A stretch of 64,000 nt of DNA from Lacunisphaera sp. (GTDB taxonomy: Bacteria; Verrucomicrobiota; Verrucomicrobiia; Opitutales; Opitutaceae): contig JAQSCO010000060.1 of NCBI GenBank assembly GCA_029945445.1, positions 62,001 to 126,000 of the forward strand, read 5' to 3'. Position numbers and translations under genes: made by a program. This document shows positions 9,020 to 16,977 of the stretch, piece by piece. The notes beneath the pieces were generated by a model. That model was not told the DNA's origin and ran no database searches. It worked only from the letters and a program-made list of their open reading frames with translations. Position 1 is the stretch's first letter; each line of letters begins with the position of its first letter.

Positions 9020-10300
9020 TCATGGGGAGGGTTTCAGCGGGGGCTTGGCCTTGGGGAGCAGTGAATAAACGCTGATCGCGCTGTTGAAGAAATCGGGGAG
9101 GACGGTGATGCCGCCATTGATCCACTCATGGATTCCTCGCGCCCGGAAATCAGCCAGGCACTCCCGCAGGATCCGCTGGGCCAGGGCGGGGTCGCGGCGG
9201 GCGATAGCGGGCACCAGCCAACCGAGCGGGGTGGCCCAGTAACCACCGTTCTGGTAGACGCCTTCCTGACGGTAGTTGAACGTCGATTGCCAGGACGAGT
9301 AGGCGAGCAAATGGCGGATCTGCCCTTTCTGCGCATAGCAATCGTAGTTGCTGACGAGGAAATGGAGCGCCTTCTGCTCCTGTTCCTTGGTCGCCAGATT
9401 GCGGTCAATCATGAAGGCGGTGCCCCAGACGTCATATTGACGGCAGAGACCGTCGGCGGCGTAGAACGCCCCTGAATCCCGGTCCCACAACCGCCCGATA
9501 TTCTTTTTGATGAGTTCGGCCCGGCGTAAGTATTCGTCCGGTTCGCCGATCCCGGCCTTGCGGCAGAGCCCAGCCATCTGGCTGCAGGCCTCGTAGTAGA
9601 GGGCAGAGTCCATCAGCAGGTGCCCGGTCTTACGGACGGTGTCGGTGTAACCATAGACGCACTGGGGATTCTCGGGCCGATTATAGACGAGCCCGTTTTC
9701 CGCCCGGTTGATCTGGTCCAAACCCCGGCGCAGGGCACTTTCATGCCGCCTCAGGAAATCAAGATCGCCCGTTCGCTCGACATAGCGGCAGACCGCGCTC
9801 ACCAGAAACGACGCATTGTCCAGCGCGTGGTCAGCCATGGGGGCTTGCGGCGGTCCCGGGCTATAGATCGGTTTCCCGGCGACCGTGATGCGGTCGGGGA
9901 TGCAGCCGTCTGCCCGTTGCCCGGCCAGCAGGAACTCAAGGTAGCCGCTGGTTTCCTTTGGCGACATGAGATCGCCGGCGAACTCGACGAAATAGCCGAA
10001 GTCACGGGTGAACATCAGCCCGTAGTGTTTCTCGGCATCACAATAGAAGACGGTTCGCCCGTCCTGGTAGGTGGCGCGGTTCGTGTTCACCAAACCTGCC
10101 GTGTAGGTCTGCAGCCACTGGGCGTCTTTTTGGAATTCGGCATCCGGGGGGACAAAGGCCGGCAGGGCCGCGGACAAGGAGGCCGGGAGAGGAGAGGCAG
10201 TTGCCGCAGAGGGCGGCGGCGTGGCTTGGCTGAAGCCCGGGGCGACGATACCGAGCGGCAGGAGGAGACCAAGGGCAAGGCCGAGGGTTTTTTGGTGCAT
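9020..10300 (-). CDS. Secreted six-hairpin (alpha/alpha)6 glycosidase-like protein
   Basis: 426 residues from ATG at 10300, chosen because it gives a clean signal peptide ending near GIVAPGFSQA. The frame stays open to 10369, with a basic stretch in front. The body looks like an (alpha/alpha)6 glycosidase: FTRDFGYFVEFAGDLM (about 90-115), DHALDNASFLVSAVCRY, GYTDTVRKTGHLLMDSALYY, and QNGGYWATPLGWLVPA near the end. Acidic residues in FTRDFGY and YTDTVRKTG are candidate catalytic residues. I cannot assign a numbered GH family; GH125-like or GH63-like folds are the nearest ideas. It is the first gene of the minus-strand cluster and is divergent from the second GH92, so it likely shares control with it. 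Confidence 0.65.
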   Translation of the reverse strand: MHQKTLGLALGLLLPLGIVAPGFSQATPPPSAATASPLPASLSAALPAFVPPDAEFQKDAQWLQTYTAGLVNTNRATYQDGRTVFYCDAEKHYGLMFTRDFGYFVEFAGDLMSPKETSGYLEFLLAGQRADGCIPDRITVAGKPIYSPGPPQAPMADHALDNASFLVSAVCRYVERTGDLDFLRRHESALRRGLDQINRAENGLVYNRPENPQCVYGYTDTVRKTGHLLMDSALYYEACSQMAGLCRKAGIGEPDEYLRRAELIKKNIGRLWDRDSGAFYAADGLCRQYDVWGTAFMIDRNLATKEQEQKALHFLVSNYDCYAQKGQIRHLLAYSSWQSTFNYRQEGVYQNGGYWATPLGWLVPAIARRDPALAQRILRECLADFRARGIHEWINGGITVLPDFFNSAISVYSLLPKAKPPLKPSP

Positions 10301-10406
10301 GGCCGGGTTGGCGTGAGGGGAGGAGGCAGCGGCTTGATGGGCGCGAGTGAGGGGGAGCAATCGAGCCACGGGAAAAATTTACGGTAACCGAAATGGGGGC
10401 GGTTGA

Positions 10407-10426
10407 GCATCCCATTATCGGGGGAT
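10407..10426. promoter_or_regulatory. Operator-like dyad, copy 1
   Basis: The site reads GCATCCC-N5-CGGGGGAT, so ATCCC and GGGAT form inverted arms. A second copy with the same arms and spacing lies 121 bases away in the same divergent intergenic region. Binding by the neighbouring NarL-type regulator is inference. Confidence 0.45.
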
Positions 10427-10527
10427 GTTCCCCAAGGGAGGTGGCGGGTCGGCTTGCGGGTTGCGGGGAGCCGGCCTCATTCGGCCGAGGTGGGGCTGGG
10501 GATTGGGGCCATAGGCTGCATGGTGCG

Positions 10528-10547
10528 GCATCCCGCAAACGGGGGAT
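10528..10547. promoter_or_regulatory. Operator-like dyad, copy 2
   Basis: Same 20-base pattern as the site at 10407 (GCATCCC-N5-CGGGGGAT), with 15 defined bases identical. It ends 34 bases before the GH92 start codon at 10582, a position suited to promoter control of that gene. Confidence 0.45.
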
Positions 10548-10581
10548 AACACGTTTGGGCCGAACTGGCTATTATCCCAAC

Positions 10582-12825
10582 ATGCGTTACTCGCTTCACT
10601 CCCCTTGTTCTCTCCTCGGCCGGTCGTGGCTTGCGGGCCTGGCCCTGCTGGCCTTGCGCCCGGTTTTTGCGCAAGTTGAATACGTCGACCCGACCATCGG
10701 CAACGTTGGCCTCCTGCTGGAGCCGACGCGGCCCACGGCGCAGTTGCCCAACTGCCTGATTCGCGTTCACCCGCTGCGCGCCGACTTCCTTTCCGACCAG
10801 ATCACCGGCTATCCGCTCACCCTGATCTCCCATCGTCTCGGCGAACTCTTCTGCCTGCAGGGCACCTCGGGTCCGGTGGACGCGAAATCGTGGACGACTC
10901 CGCTTACCTACGATCGCGAGAAACCGACGCCCTACTATTATTCCGTCTGGCTGGAGGAGCCCGCCCTGAAACTGGAATTCGCCCCCGCCGAACGTTGCGG
11001 CCTCTTCCGTTTCACCGCCCGGGATCAGGCCCCCGCGGTGTTGCTCTCCAACCGGCAGGAGGGCGAGATGACCGTCGAGGGCACGCAAAGCGTCTCCGGC
11101 ATCGAGCGCTTCCATGACATGCAGGCTTATGTGTATGGCGAGTTCGACCAGCCGATGAACTTCGCGGCCTCGGGCGCGGGCAAAAGAAGCCGGATGGCGG
11201 CCACGCCCGTCAAGGCCGATGCGCGCATCGTCCAATTCCGCTACGCGATCTCCTTCATCAGCGTGGCGCAGGCCAGGCAGAATCTCGCCCGCGAAATGAC
11301 TGCCTGGGATCTTGACGCCATCGCCCAGGCGGGCCGGGCCCGCTGGAACTCCGCGCTCGGCAAGATCCAGGTCACCGGCGGCACCGAGGCGCAAAAACGC
11401 ACCTTCTACACCGCGCTGTATCGCACCTACGAGCGCATGATCAACATCACCGAAGACGGCCGCTACTACAGCGCCTACGATCATCAGGTGCACGAAGACG
11501 CCCGCCCCTTCTACGTGGATAACTGGATTTGGGATACCTACCAGGCGCTCGAGCCGCTGCACACGATCATCAATCCGCAGCTGGAGGCCGACAAGCTCGC
11601 GTCCTACGTCCGCATGTATGAGCAATCCGGCTGGATGCCCTCCTTCGCGGTGCTCTACGGCGATCATCCCTGCATGACGGGCAACCACAGCGCCGCCTGG
11701 TTCGCCGATGCCTATGTGAAAGGCATCCGCGACTTCGACTTGAAGTCGGCCTATGCCGGCCTGCGCAAAAACGCCCTCGACGGCACGCTCCTCCCGTGGC
11801 GCAACGGCCCGCCGAGCAGCCTCGACAAATTTCACGCCGCCCACGGCTACCTGCCCGCGATCCGGCCCGACGAAAAGGAGACCGTCCCCGAGGTGCATGA
11901 GTTCGAGCGCCGCCAAGCCGTATCCGTAACCCTGGAGCACGCCCTCGACGACTGGTGCCTCGCGCAACTCGCCCGCGGACTCGGCCACCACGAGGACGCC
12001 GACTTGCTCCTTCAACGCGGCGGCTGGTGGAAAAATGTGTTTCGCGCCGAAAAGGGTTTCATGTGGCCGAAGGACGAGAAGGGCGACTGGATCGAACCCT
12101 TTGACCCGAAATTCTCGGGCGGCCAGGGCGGGCGATTCTATTTCACCGAGAACAACTGCTACACCTACGACTGGCATGCCCGCCAGGACTTCGCCGGGCT
12201 GTTCGCCGCGATGGGCGGCCGGAAGGCGGCCGAAGCAAAACTGGACCGGCTCTTCCGCGAGCCGCTCGGCCGCTCCAAGTTTGAATTCTTCGCCACGTTC
12301 CCAGACTCCACCGGTCTGGTCGGGCAGTTCTCCATGGCCAACGAGCCCAGTTTCTCCATTCCGTATATTTACGACTACCTCGGCGCGCCGTGGAAGACGC
12401 AGAAGCGCATTCGCCAGCTGCTCGAGGCCTTCTATCCCGATAACATCCACGGCATCCCCGGCGATGAGGACGGCGGCGGCATGAGCGCCTTCGTCGTGTT
12501 CTCCATGATGGGTTTCTATCCGGTGACATCGGGGGTGCCCGTCTACAGTCTTGGCAGCCCGATCTTTGACCGCATCACGCTGCAACTGCCCGGCGGCCGG
12601 AGTTTCACCGTCACCGCCCGGAACAATTCGCGCGAAAACAAATACATCCAGTCCGTGAAGCTCAACGGCCAGGCCCAGTCCAGGGTCTGGTTCACGCACG
12701 CCCAACTGGCCACAGGCGGCAGCTTGGAGTTGGAGATGGGCGCCGCGCCCAATACCGTTCTGGGCACCGAGGCCAGGGATTTGCCCCCTTCAGCGCTTGC
12801 GCTCGATCCCGGAAAATTAGACTGA
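10582..12825 (+). CDS. GH92 glycosidase, second and divergent subfamily
   Basis: 747 residues from ATG at 10582, chosen because it gives a signal peptide ending near RPVFAQVE; the open frame to 10393 lies in the promoter region. The N-terminus reads YVDPTIGNVGLLLEPTRPT, and the (alpha/alpha)6 domain carries ANEPSFSIPYIYDYLG and GIPGDEDGGGMSAF, the GH92 acid and base regions. It differs clearly from the other GH92 here: the N-terminal sandwich has RVHPLRADFLSDQ and SHRLGELF, marking a separate subfamily that may attack another linkage or a substituted mannose. It is divergent from the hydrolase operon and is followed one base later by the sensor kinase, so it probably forms an operon with the two-component genes. 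Confidence 0.9.
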   Translation: MRYSLHSPCSLLGRSWLAGLALLALRPVFAQVEYVDPTIGNVGLLLEPTRPTAQLPNCLIRVHPLRADFLSDQITGYPLTLISHRLGELFCLQGTSGPVDAKSWTTPLTYDREKPTPYYYSVWLEEPALKLEFAPAERCGLFRFTARDQAPAVLLSNRQEGEMTVEGTQSVSGIERFHDMQAYVYGEFDQPMNFAASGAGKRSRMAATPVKADARIVQFRYAISFISVAQARQNLAREMTAWDLDAIAQAGRARWNSALGKIQVTGGTEAQKRTFYTALYRTYERMINITEDGRYYSAYDHQVHEDARPFYVDNWIWDTYQALEPLHTIINPQLEADKLASYVRMYEQSGWMPSFAVLYGDHPCMTGNHSAAWFADAYVKGIRDFDLKSAYAGLRKNALDGTLLPWRNGPPSSLDKFHAAHGYLPAIRPDEKETVPEVHEFERRQAVSVTLEHALDDWCLAQLARGLGHHEDADLLLQRGGWWKNVFRAEKGFMWPKDEKGDWIEPFDPKFSGGQGGRFYFTENNCYTYDWHARQDFAGLFAAMGGRKAAEAKLDRLFREPLGRSKFEFFATFPDSTGLVGQFSMANEPSFSIPYIYDYLGAPWKTQKRIRQLLEAFYPDNIHGIPGDEDGGGMSAFVVFSMMGFYPVTSGVPVYSLGSPIFDRITLQLPGGRSFTVTARNNSRENKYIQSVKLNGQAQSRVWFTHAQLATGGSLELEMGAAPNTVLGTEARDLPPSALALDPGKLD

Positions 12826-12826
12826 T

Positions 12827-14578
12827 GTGGCGATGATTTCCGTTGCTCGCACCCTCCGATCCGGCCTGGCGGGTTTGGCGATCCTAGCGGCCGGCGGGCT
12901 GGCCGCCATCGAGGAAAACCCCCGGTATCTGGGCGAGCCCACCTTGGCCCAGATCTCATTGGCCGGCAGCGTCCAGGTGATTGAACTCGCGCCGGTTGCG
13001 CCCGAAGATGCAGGCAACGGTGAGCGCGTTTACCGCCCGCTGCAAATTCACCGCGGCGACCAGCCACTGGTGTTGACGCTGGCTTCAGCCCGGCCGGACA
13101 CGCGGCCAGTGGTGCGGCTCATGACCCGCCTGCAGGGGTGGGAGACGGAATGGCAGGACAACGACGGCTTTATGTATCTGATGCTGCGGTATCTCGACGA
13201 AAACAATCGGAGCGTGAGTCGCGCCACGTTCGCCCGGCGGGGCGTGAGTCCCGGCTGGAACGGCGTGCCGCAGACCTCCCGTTTCCGTCTGACCACCGAG
13301 GAAACGGTCGTTCCCGAGCGCGCGCGCAAAGTCCAGCTATTGCTGGCGTCGGGCGGACCGACCGCCACGACGGGATTCTGGGCCTTGCGCCGCCTGCGCC
13401 TCTCGACGTCCCCGAGCGAGCACGGCGCGGAATTCGTCCCGCGCTACACCATGGGCCCCTTGCAAGGACGGGAACTTGATTCGCTCCAAGGGACGCCCCT
13501 GGGCTGGGTGCGCGATGGCACCAGCCTGGAGATCCCGCAGGTTTTCAAACTCGATGGCTCCGGGCCCATGCTGGTGCTGGACGACGCCGACCCCAACAAC
13601 ACGGGCGGGTGGCTGGCTGTCGTGCGCGAGGCCGTTCCCGTTGAACCCGGCACGCGTTTGCGGGTGGAGTCCGAGGAGCTCTACAGCATCGGACGAGGCA
13701 TTGATGCGGTGGTGACCTTTCGCAATCTGCCGGTCGGCCGCTACGTTTTCCGCGCCCGGGCCACCGATGAATTGGGGCGCCCGACGGGCCACTCCCTGCG
13801 GCTGCCGGTGGAGGTGTTGCCGCCCTTCTATCAAACGGGTTGGTTTCGTCTCCTCGCCGCGGGACTTGGCCTGACGGCCGTGTTCGCGGTCATGCGCTAT
13901 TTCACGTGGCGCAAGGTGCAGGGCGAACTGCAGCGGCTCGAACGCCGGCGCGCCGTCGAGGAGGAACGCACCCGCCTCGCGCGCGACCTGCACGACGAGA
14001 TGGGCGCCCGCCTGACCCAGATTTCGCTGCTCGCGACCCGGGCGCTGCCGACCATCCCGGTCACGGATCCCGCGCGCGAGCCGATCCGGCAGATCCACGA
14101 CGCGGTACGCGATCTGGCCACGGCGCTCGACGAAATCGTGTGGGCGGCCAATCCCACGCTCGATACGCTGGAGGGGTTCGGCAACTATCTGACCCGGTAT
14201 GCCGGTGAGATTCTGCGCGATGCCGGCCTGCGCTGTCGCCTCGAGATTCCCGCCCTGCTGCCCGCCCGATCGTTTTCGAGCGGCACCCGGCATCGGCTGA
14301 TGATGGCGGTCAAGGAGGCCCTCACCAACGTGCTCAAGCACGCCGGAGCCACGGAGGTGCGGATCACCCTCAAGCTGGCCGAGGACGTCCTCGAGTTGAC
14401 GATTGCCGATGACGGGCGCGGTTTCGATCCGGGGTCGGTCGCCCGGCGCAACGGGCTCGACAATCTGCGCCACCGCCTGGAGGAAATGGGCGGCACCTGT
14501 GAAATCGATTCCCGGCCCGAAACCGGCACCTGCGTGCGGCTGAAGCTGCCACTACCACCCGAGGAGGACAGTCGGTGA
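12827..14578 (+). CDS. NarL-family sensor histidine kinase with Y_Y_Y-like sensor region
   Basis: 583 residues counted from GTG at 12827; an ATG two codons later (12833) is an equally good start. An N-terminal hydrophobic segment (about 13-28) exports a region of roughly 310 residues with a Y_Y_Y-like end (LPVGRYVFRARATDELGR). One membrane helix follows at about 340-357. The HisKA_3 dimerisation box contains RLARDLHDEMGARL with phospho-acceptor His389, and the ATPase domain shows KEALTNVLKHAGA, DDGRGFD and NGLDNLRHR. It would sense a periplasmic signal, perhaps an oligosaccharide, and phosphorylate the overlapping response regulator. It follows the GH92 gene by a single base, which supports control of this locus. 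Confidence 0.9.
   Translation: MAMISVARTLRSGLAGLAILAAGGLAAIEENPRYLGEPTLAQISLAGSVQVIELAPVAPEDAGNGERVYRPLQIHRGDQPLVLTLASARPDTRPVVRLMTRLQGWETEWQDNDGFMYLMLRYLDENNRSVSRATFARRGVSPGWNGVPQTSRFRLTTEETVVPERARKVQLLLASGGPTATTGFWALRRLRLSTSPSEHGAEFVPRYTMGPLQGRELDSLQGTPLGWVRDGTSLEIPQVFKLDGSGPMLVLDDADPNNTGGWLAVVREAVPVEPGTRLRVESEELYSIGRGIDAVVTFRNLPVGRYVFRARATDELGRPTGHSLRLPVEVLPPFYQTGWFRLLAAGLGLTAVFAVMRYFTWRKVQGELQRLERRRAVEEERTRLARDLHDEMGARLTQISLLATRALPTIPVTDPAREPIRQIHDAVRDLATALDEIVWAANPTLDTLEGFGNYLTRYAGEILRDAGLRCRLEIPALLPARSFSSGTRHRLMMAVKEALTNVLKHAGATEVRITLKLAEDVLELTIADDGRGFDPGSVARRNGLDNLRHRLEEMGGTCEIDSRPETGTCVRLKLPLPPEEDSR
14561..14568 (+). promoter_or_regulatory. Ribosome binding site for the response regulator
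   Basis: GAGGAGGA lies six bases before GTG at 14575, inside the end of the kinase gene. It supports the GTG start and coupled translation. Confidence 0.7.
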
Positions 14579-15201
14579 AACCTTCTGTAGTCATCGTGGA
14601 GGACGATCGCCGGGTGCGCGAAAATCTGGAGGTGTTGGTCCGCTCCGACGACCAACTGCGTTTTGCGGGGGCCTTTGCTTCCGCCGAGGAGGCGATGCGC
14701 GGCCTGCCGGCGCTGCAACCCGACCTGGCCATCATGGATATCAACCTGCCGCAGATGTCGGGGATCGAATGTGTCGCGCGGTTGAAGCAAAGCCTGCCGC
14801 GAATGCAGGTCCTCATGCTCACGGTCTACGATGATGGCGACAACGTCTTCCGTGCGCTCAAGGCCGGGGCCAACGGTTACCTGGTAAAACGCGACGCCGG
14901 CGAGAAACTGCTCGATGCGCTGCATGAGATCCGTCGGGGCGGCGCCCCGATGTCCGGCCACATCGCCCGCCAGGTGGTGCAGTTTTTTCACCGGGTAAAT
15001 AATTCTGAGCCCGAACTTGCGAGCCTGTCCCCGCGAGAACGGGAGATTCTCGATCTGTTTGTCGCGGGGCTGATTCTCAAGGAAGTGGCCGATCGACTCG
15101 GCATCGGCCTGGAGACGGTGCGGACCCATGTGAATCATATTTACCAGAAACTGCACGTGTGCAGCCGCACGGAAGCAGTCGTCAAGTATCTCCAACGGTA
15201 G
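14575..15201 (+). CDS. NarL/FixJ-type response regulator
   Basis: 208 residues, starting with GTG that overlaps the kinase stop codon (GTGA). The receiver has VIVEDD at 7-11 and phospho-acceptor Asp55 in LAIMDINLP. A C-terminal LuxR-type helix-turn-helix (about 143-205) shows LSPREREILDLF and KEVADRLGIGLETVRTHV. As a DNA-binding transcription factor it is the partner of the upstream kinase. The two dyad sites in the GH92/hydrolase divergent promoter are the obvious candidate targets, but this is inferred from position only. Confidence 0.92.
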   Translation: MKPSVVIVEDDRRVRENLEVLVRSDDQLRFAGAFASAEEAMRGLPALQPDLAIMDINLPQMSGIECVARLKQSLPRMQVLMLTVYDDGDNVFRALKAGANGYLVKRDAGEKLLDALHEIRRGGAPMSGHIARQVVQFFHRVNNSEPELASLSPREREILDLFVAGLILKEVADRLGIGLETVRTHVNHIYQKLHVCSRTEAVVKYLQR

Positions 15202-15774
15202 CGGCTTTGCCCGTCTGAAAGGCGGCCTTTTCGCCCCCTCATCGGCACCGCGGCTTCCCGGTTGGCGCCAGCCGGGACTGCCAGCGATTTCCTGCCGGGC
15301 CAGTAGGGAAGGCAGGCAGCATACGGCCCACGTTGCGCCGAGCCACTCGGGGAGCCCGGCGGACCCGTGTGAGTCCCCTCCGGTATTCGTTATCGTGCTG
15401 AGTGACGTGCAGTGGCCTGCTAGCGATCCGGGCTCGGGTGCCTGCAGGCTTGATTAGCCGCCGATGAGTAGCGTAGCTGGCCTTGGTGAATTCATCCGAA
15501 TCTGCGTCGAGCCAGTGGTTCGCGGAGCACGTCCAGCCGCACGAGCCAATGCTGCGCGCCTGGCCGCAGGAGAGCCGATGTTAGTCATCCGGCCGTGATG
15601 CCGGGTTTGGTTGGACCGGTGGATTCGCTTCTCCGGAGCACCTAACGGGATGGGCCCTTAGCTGGCTGCGAATAGAACTTATATCAGCGTGCCCCTAGGC
15701 CAAATCCCCGAGCGACAGCCCGGAATTGATTCGATGGGGTTCAGATTTAAGAAACCTCTGCACCGGCGGGCAGG
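15202..15774. other. Intergenic stretch without a supported gene
   Basis: About 570 bases follow the response regulator. No frame shows convincing protein similarity or codon bias, and I could not fold it into a tRNA, tmRNA or other known RNA by eye. It contains many short GC-rich dyads and may be an eroded gene or an untranslated region. Its right end is the terminator of the converging gene. Confidence 0.5.
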
Positions 15775-15806
15775 AAAAAGCCGGCCCGGAAAAAACCGGA
15801 CCGGCT
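15775..15806 (-). terminator. Rho-independent terminator of the ice-binding-like gene
   Basis: An 11-bp GC-rich stem with one mismatch encloses a loop of six identical bases, and a five-T run follows when read on the minus strand. It lies about 40 bases beyond the stop codon at 15844. Confidence 0.85.
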
Positions 15807-15843
15807 GGGTGGATTCTCCTAACTCGTGGGCTGCCCCACCGGC

Positions 15844-16668
15844 TTACTTATGCTTGGCGCCGGGGTTGCCGGGCGTGAAGGCCGGGTCGTCGTTGCCGCC
15901 ATTATGGAGGTGACCCGGGGTGTTGCCGTCCACGCCGTTGCCCACGCCTTCATTGGCCTTGGGCTTGGGCGTAACGGTGACCACGCCGCAATCGTTGATG
16001 AGGGCCCCGGTCACGGTCACGGCGCCCTTGGCGAGGAGCTGGCCGTCGACACTCCCGCGCGTGACGGTGATGTCCGCGCCCGCGAGGATGCTGCCGATGA
16101 AGACCGAGTCCGTCAGCGTTGCGGCCTCGGCGGTCCACCAGATGACGTTGTTATTGCAGGTCTCCCCGCTGCTCAGGACCACGGTGAAGTTGGTGCCGGT
16201 GAGGGCGCCGGTGCCACTGGTCCCGATCTTGAAGATCCAGGTGTCGGTGGCGGAGCCGACGAGCGTCAGCACGCCGCCGGTCGTTGTCGACGCGGCGTCG
16301 ACGCAGTAGACGCCGGGCGTCAGGAACTGGCCCGCGAGGTTGCCGCTGATCACCTGATCGCACGGCAGCAGCGCGATCGCCGCATAATCGGCGAGGAAGT
16401 CGGCATAGGCGGCATGGGCCACCGGGTCGCCCACGTGGACCGCCCCGGTGATCACGGAAGTGGTCTGGGTGAGCGGACCGTGGTCGACGCCCACGTCGCC
16501 GATGACGATGGCGTTGGTCAGGGTCGCCGCCGAACCGGCGAGGACCGCGAAGGTCGGGGTGGAATCGACGGATGGCTTGTGCCACGGGGTGGCCTGGGCG
16601 ATGGAGGCTGTGCCGAAAAGCGCGGCGATAACCGTGCCGGCCAGGAGGCTGGTGAATTTAAGTTTCAT
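15844..16668 (-). CDS. DUF3494 ice-binding-like secreted protein
   Basis: 274 residues from ATG at 16668 with a signal peptide (about 1-27, ending SIAQAT). The body matches the DUF3494 ice-binding fold: TFAVLAGSAATLTNAIVIGD near the start, VITGAVHVGDPVAHAAYADF, then FLTPGVYCVDAASTTTGGV, TWIFKIGTSGTGALT, ADITVTRGSVDGQLLAKGAV, in the canonical order. The family forms a discontinuous beta-solenoid that binds ice or acts as a surface adhesin. The C-terminal tail is a Gly/Asn/Pro-rich, His-containing stretch and no anchor is visible, so secretion is likely. It is monocistronic with its own terminator. A longer start (ATG at 16686) is possible. Activity against ice is not proven by family membership. 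Confidence 0.85.
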   Translation of the reverse strand: MKLKFTSLLAGTVIAALFGTASIAQATPWHKPSVDSTPTFAVLAGSAATLTNAIVIGDVGVDHGPLTQTTSVITGAVHVGDPVAHAAYADFLADYAAIALLPCDQVISGNLAGQFLTPGVYCVDAASTTTGGVLTLVGSATDTWIFKIGTSGTGALTGTNFTVVLSSGETCNNNVIWWTAEAATLTDSVFIGSILAGADITVTRGSVDGQLLAKGAVTVTGALINDCGVVTVTPKPKANEGVGNGVDGNTPGHLHNGGNDDPAFTPGNPGAKHK

Positions 16669-16977
16669 GCTAGTGTAAACTGACATTGTTGTTGAGTAAC
16701 GGACTACGGAGAGAATCAAAACGGGGGCCGATGCTCCCGCCTGATGGCTCTTCCTGCGGTCAAGACTATCCTGCCGGCGCTCGCGCGAACATGGGGTGTA
16801 GTGCTATTAATTCCGCCGCCTGCGCGCGCCCGCCGCTCGGCGCGAAGGCCCCATGCTGTCCGCAGCGGGGCCCGTGCGGCCCCGACAATCCCCTTGCCGC
16901 CGTGGCGCACCGGAAGTTAGCTCCGGCATTCGCATGCCTACCCCCTTGCTGGCGCCCGTGGTCCGGGGCTGCGCCCG
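16669..16977. other. Divergent intergenic region, no gene seen
   Basis: About 310 bases separate the ice-binding-like gene (minus) from the fatty-acid-kinase-like gene (plus). It should hold both promoters, but no motif is clear enough to mark. Confidence 0.5.

Noticed and set aside
10477..12705. A 742-codon open frame on the minus strand
   Set aside because: It is antisense to the second GH92, rich in Arg/Gly/Val, with no start context or motif.
15202..15774. Structured non-coding RNA or tRNA-like gene
   Set aside because: Several short dyads are present, but no cloverleaf, no T-loop box and no match to tmRNA, RNase P or 6S RNA could be made by eye.
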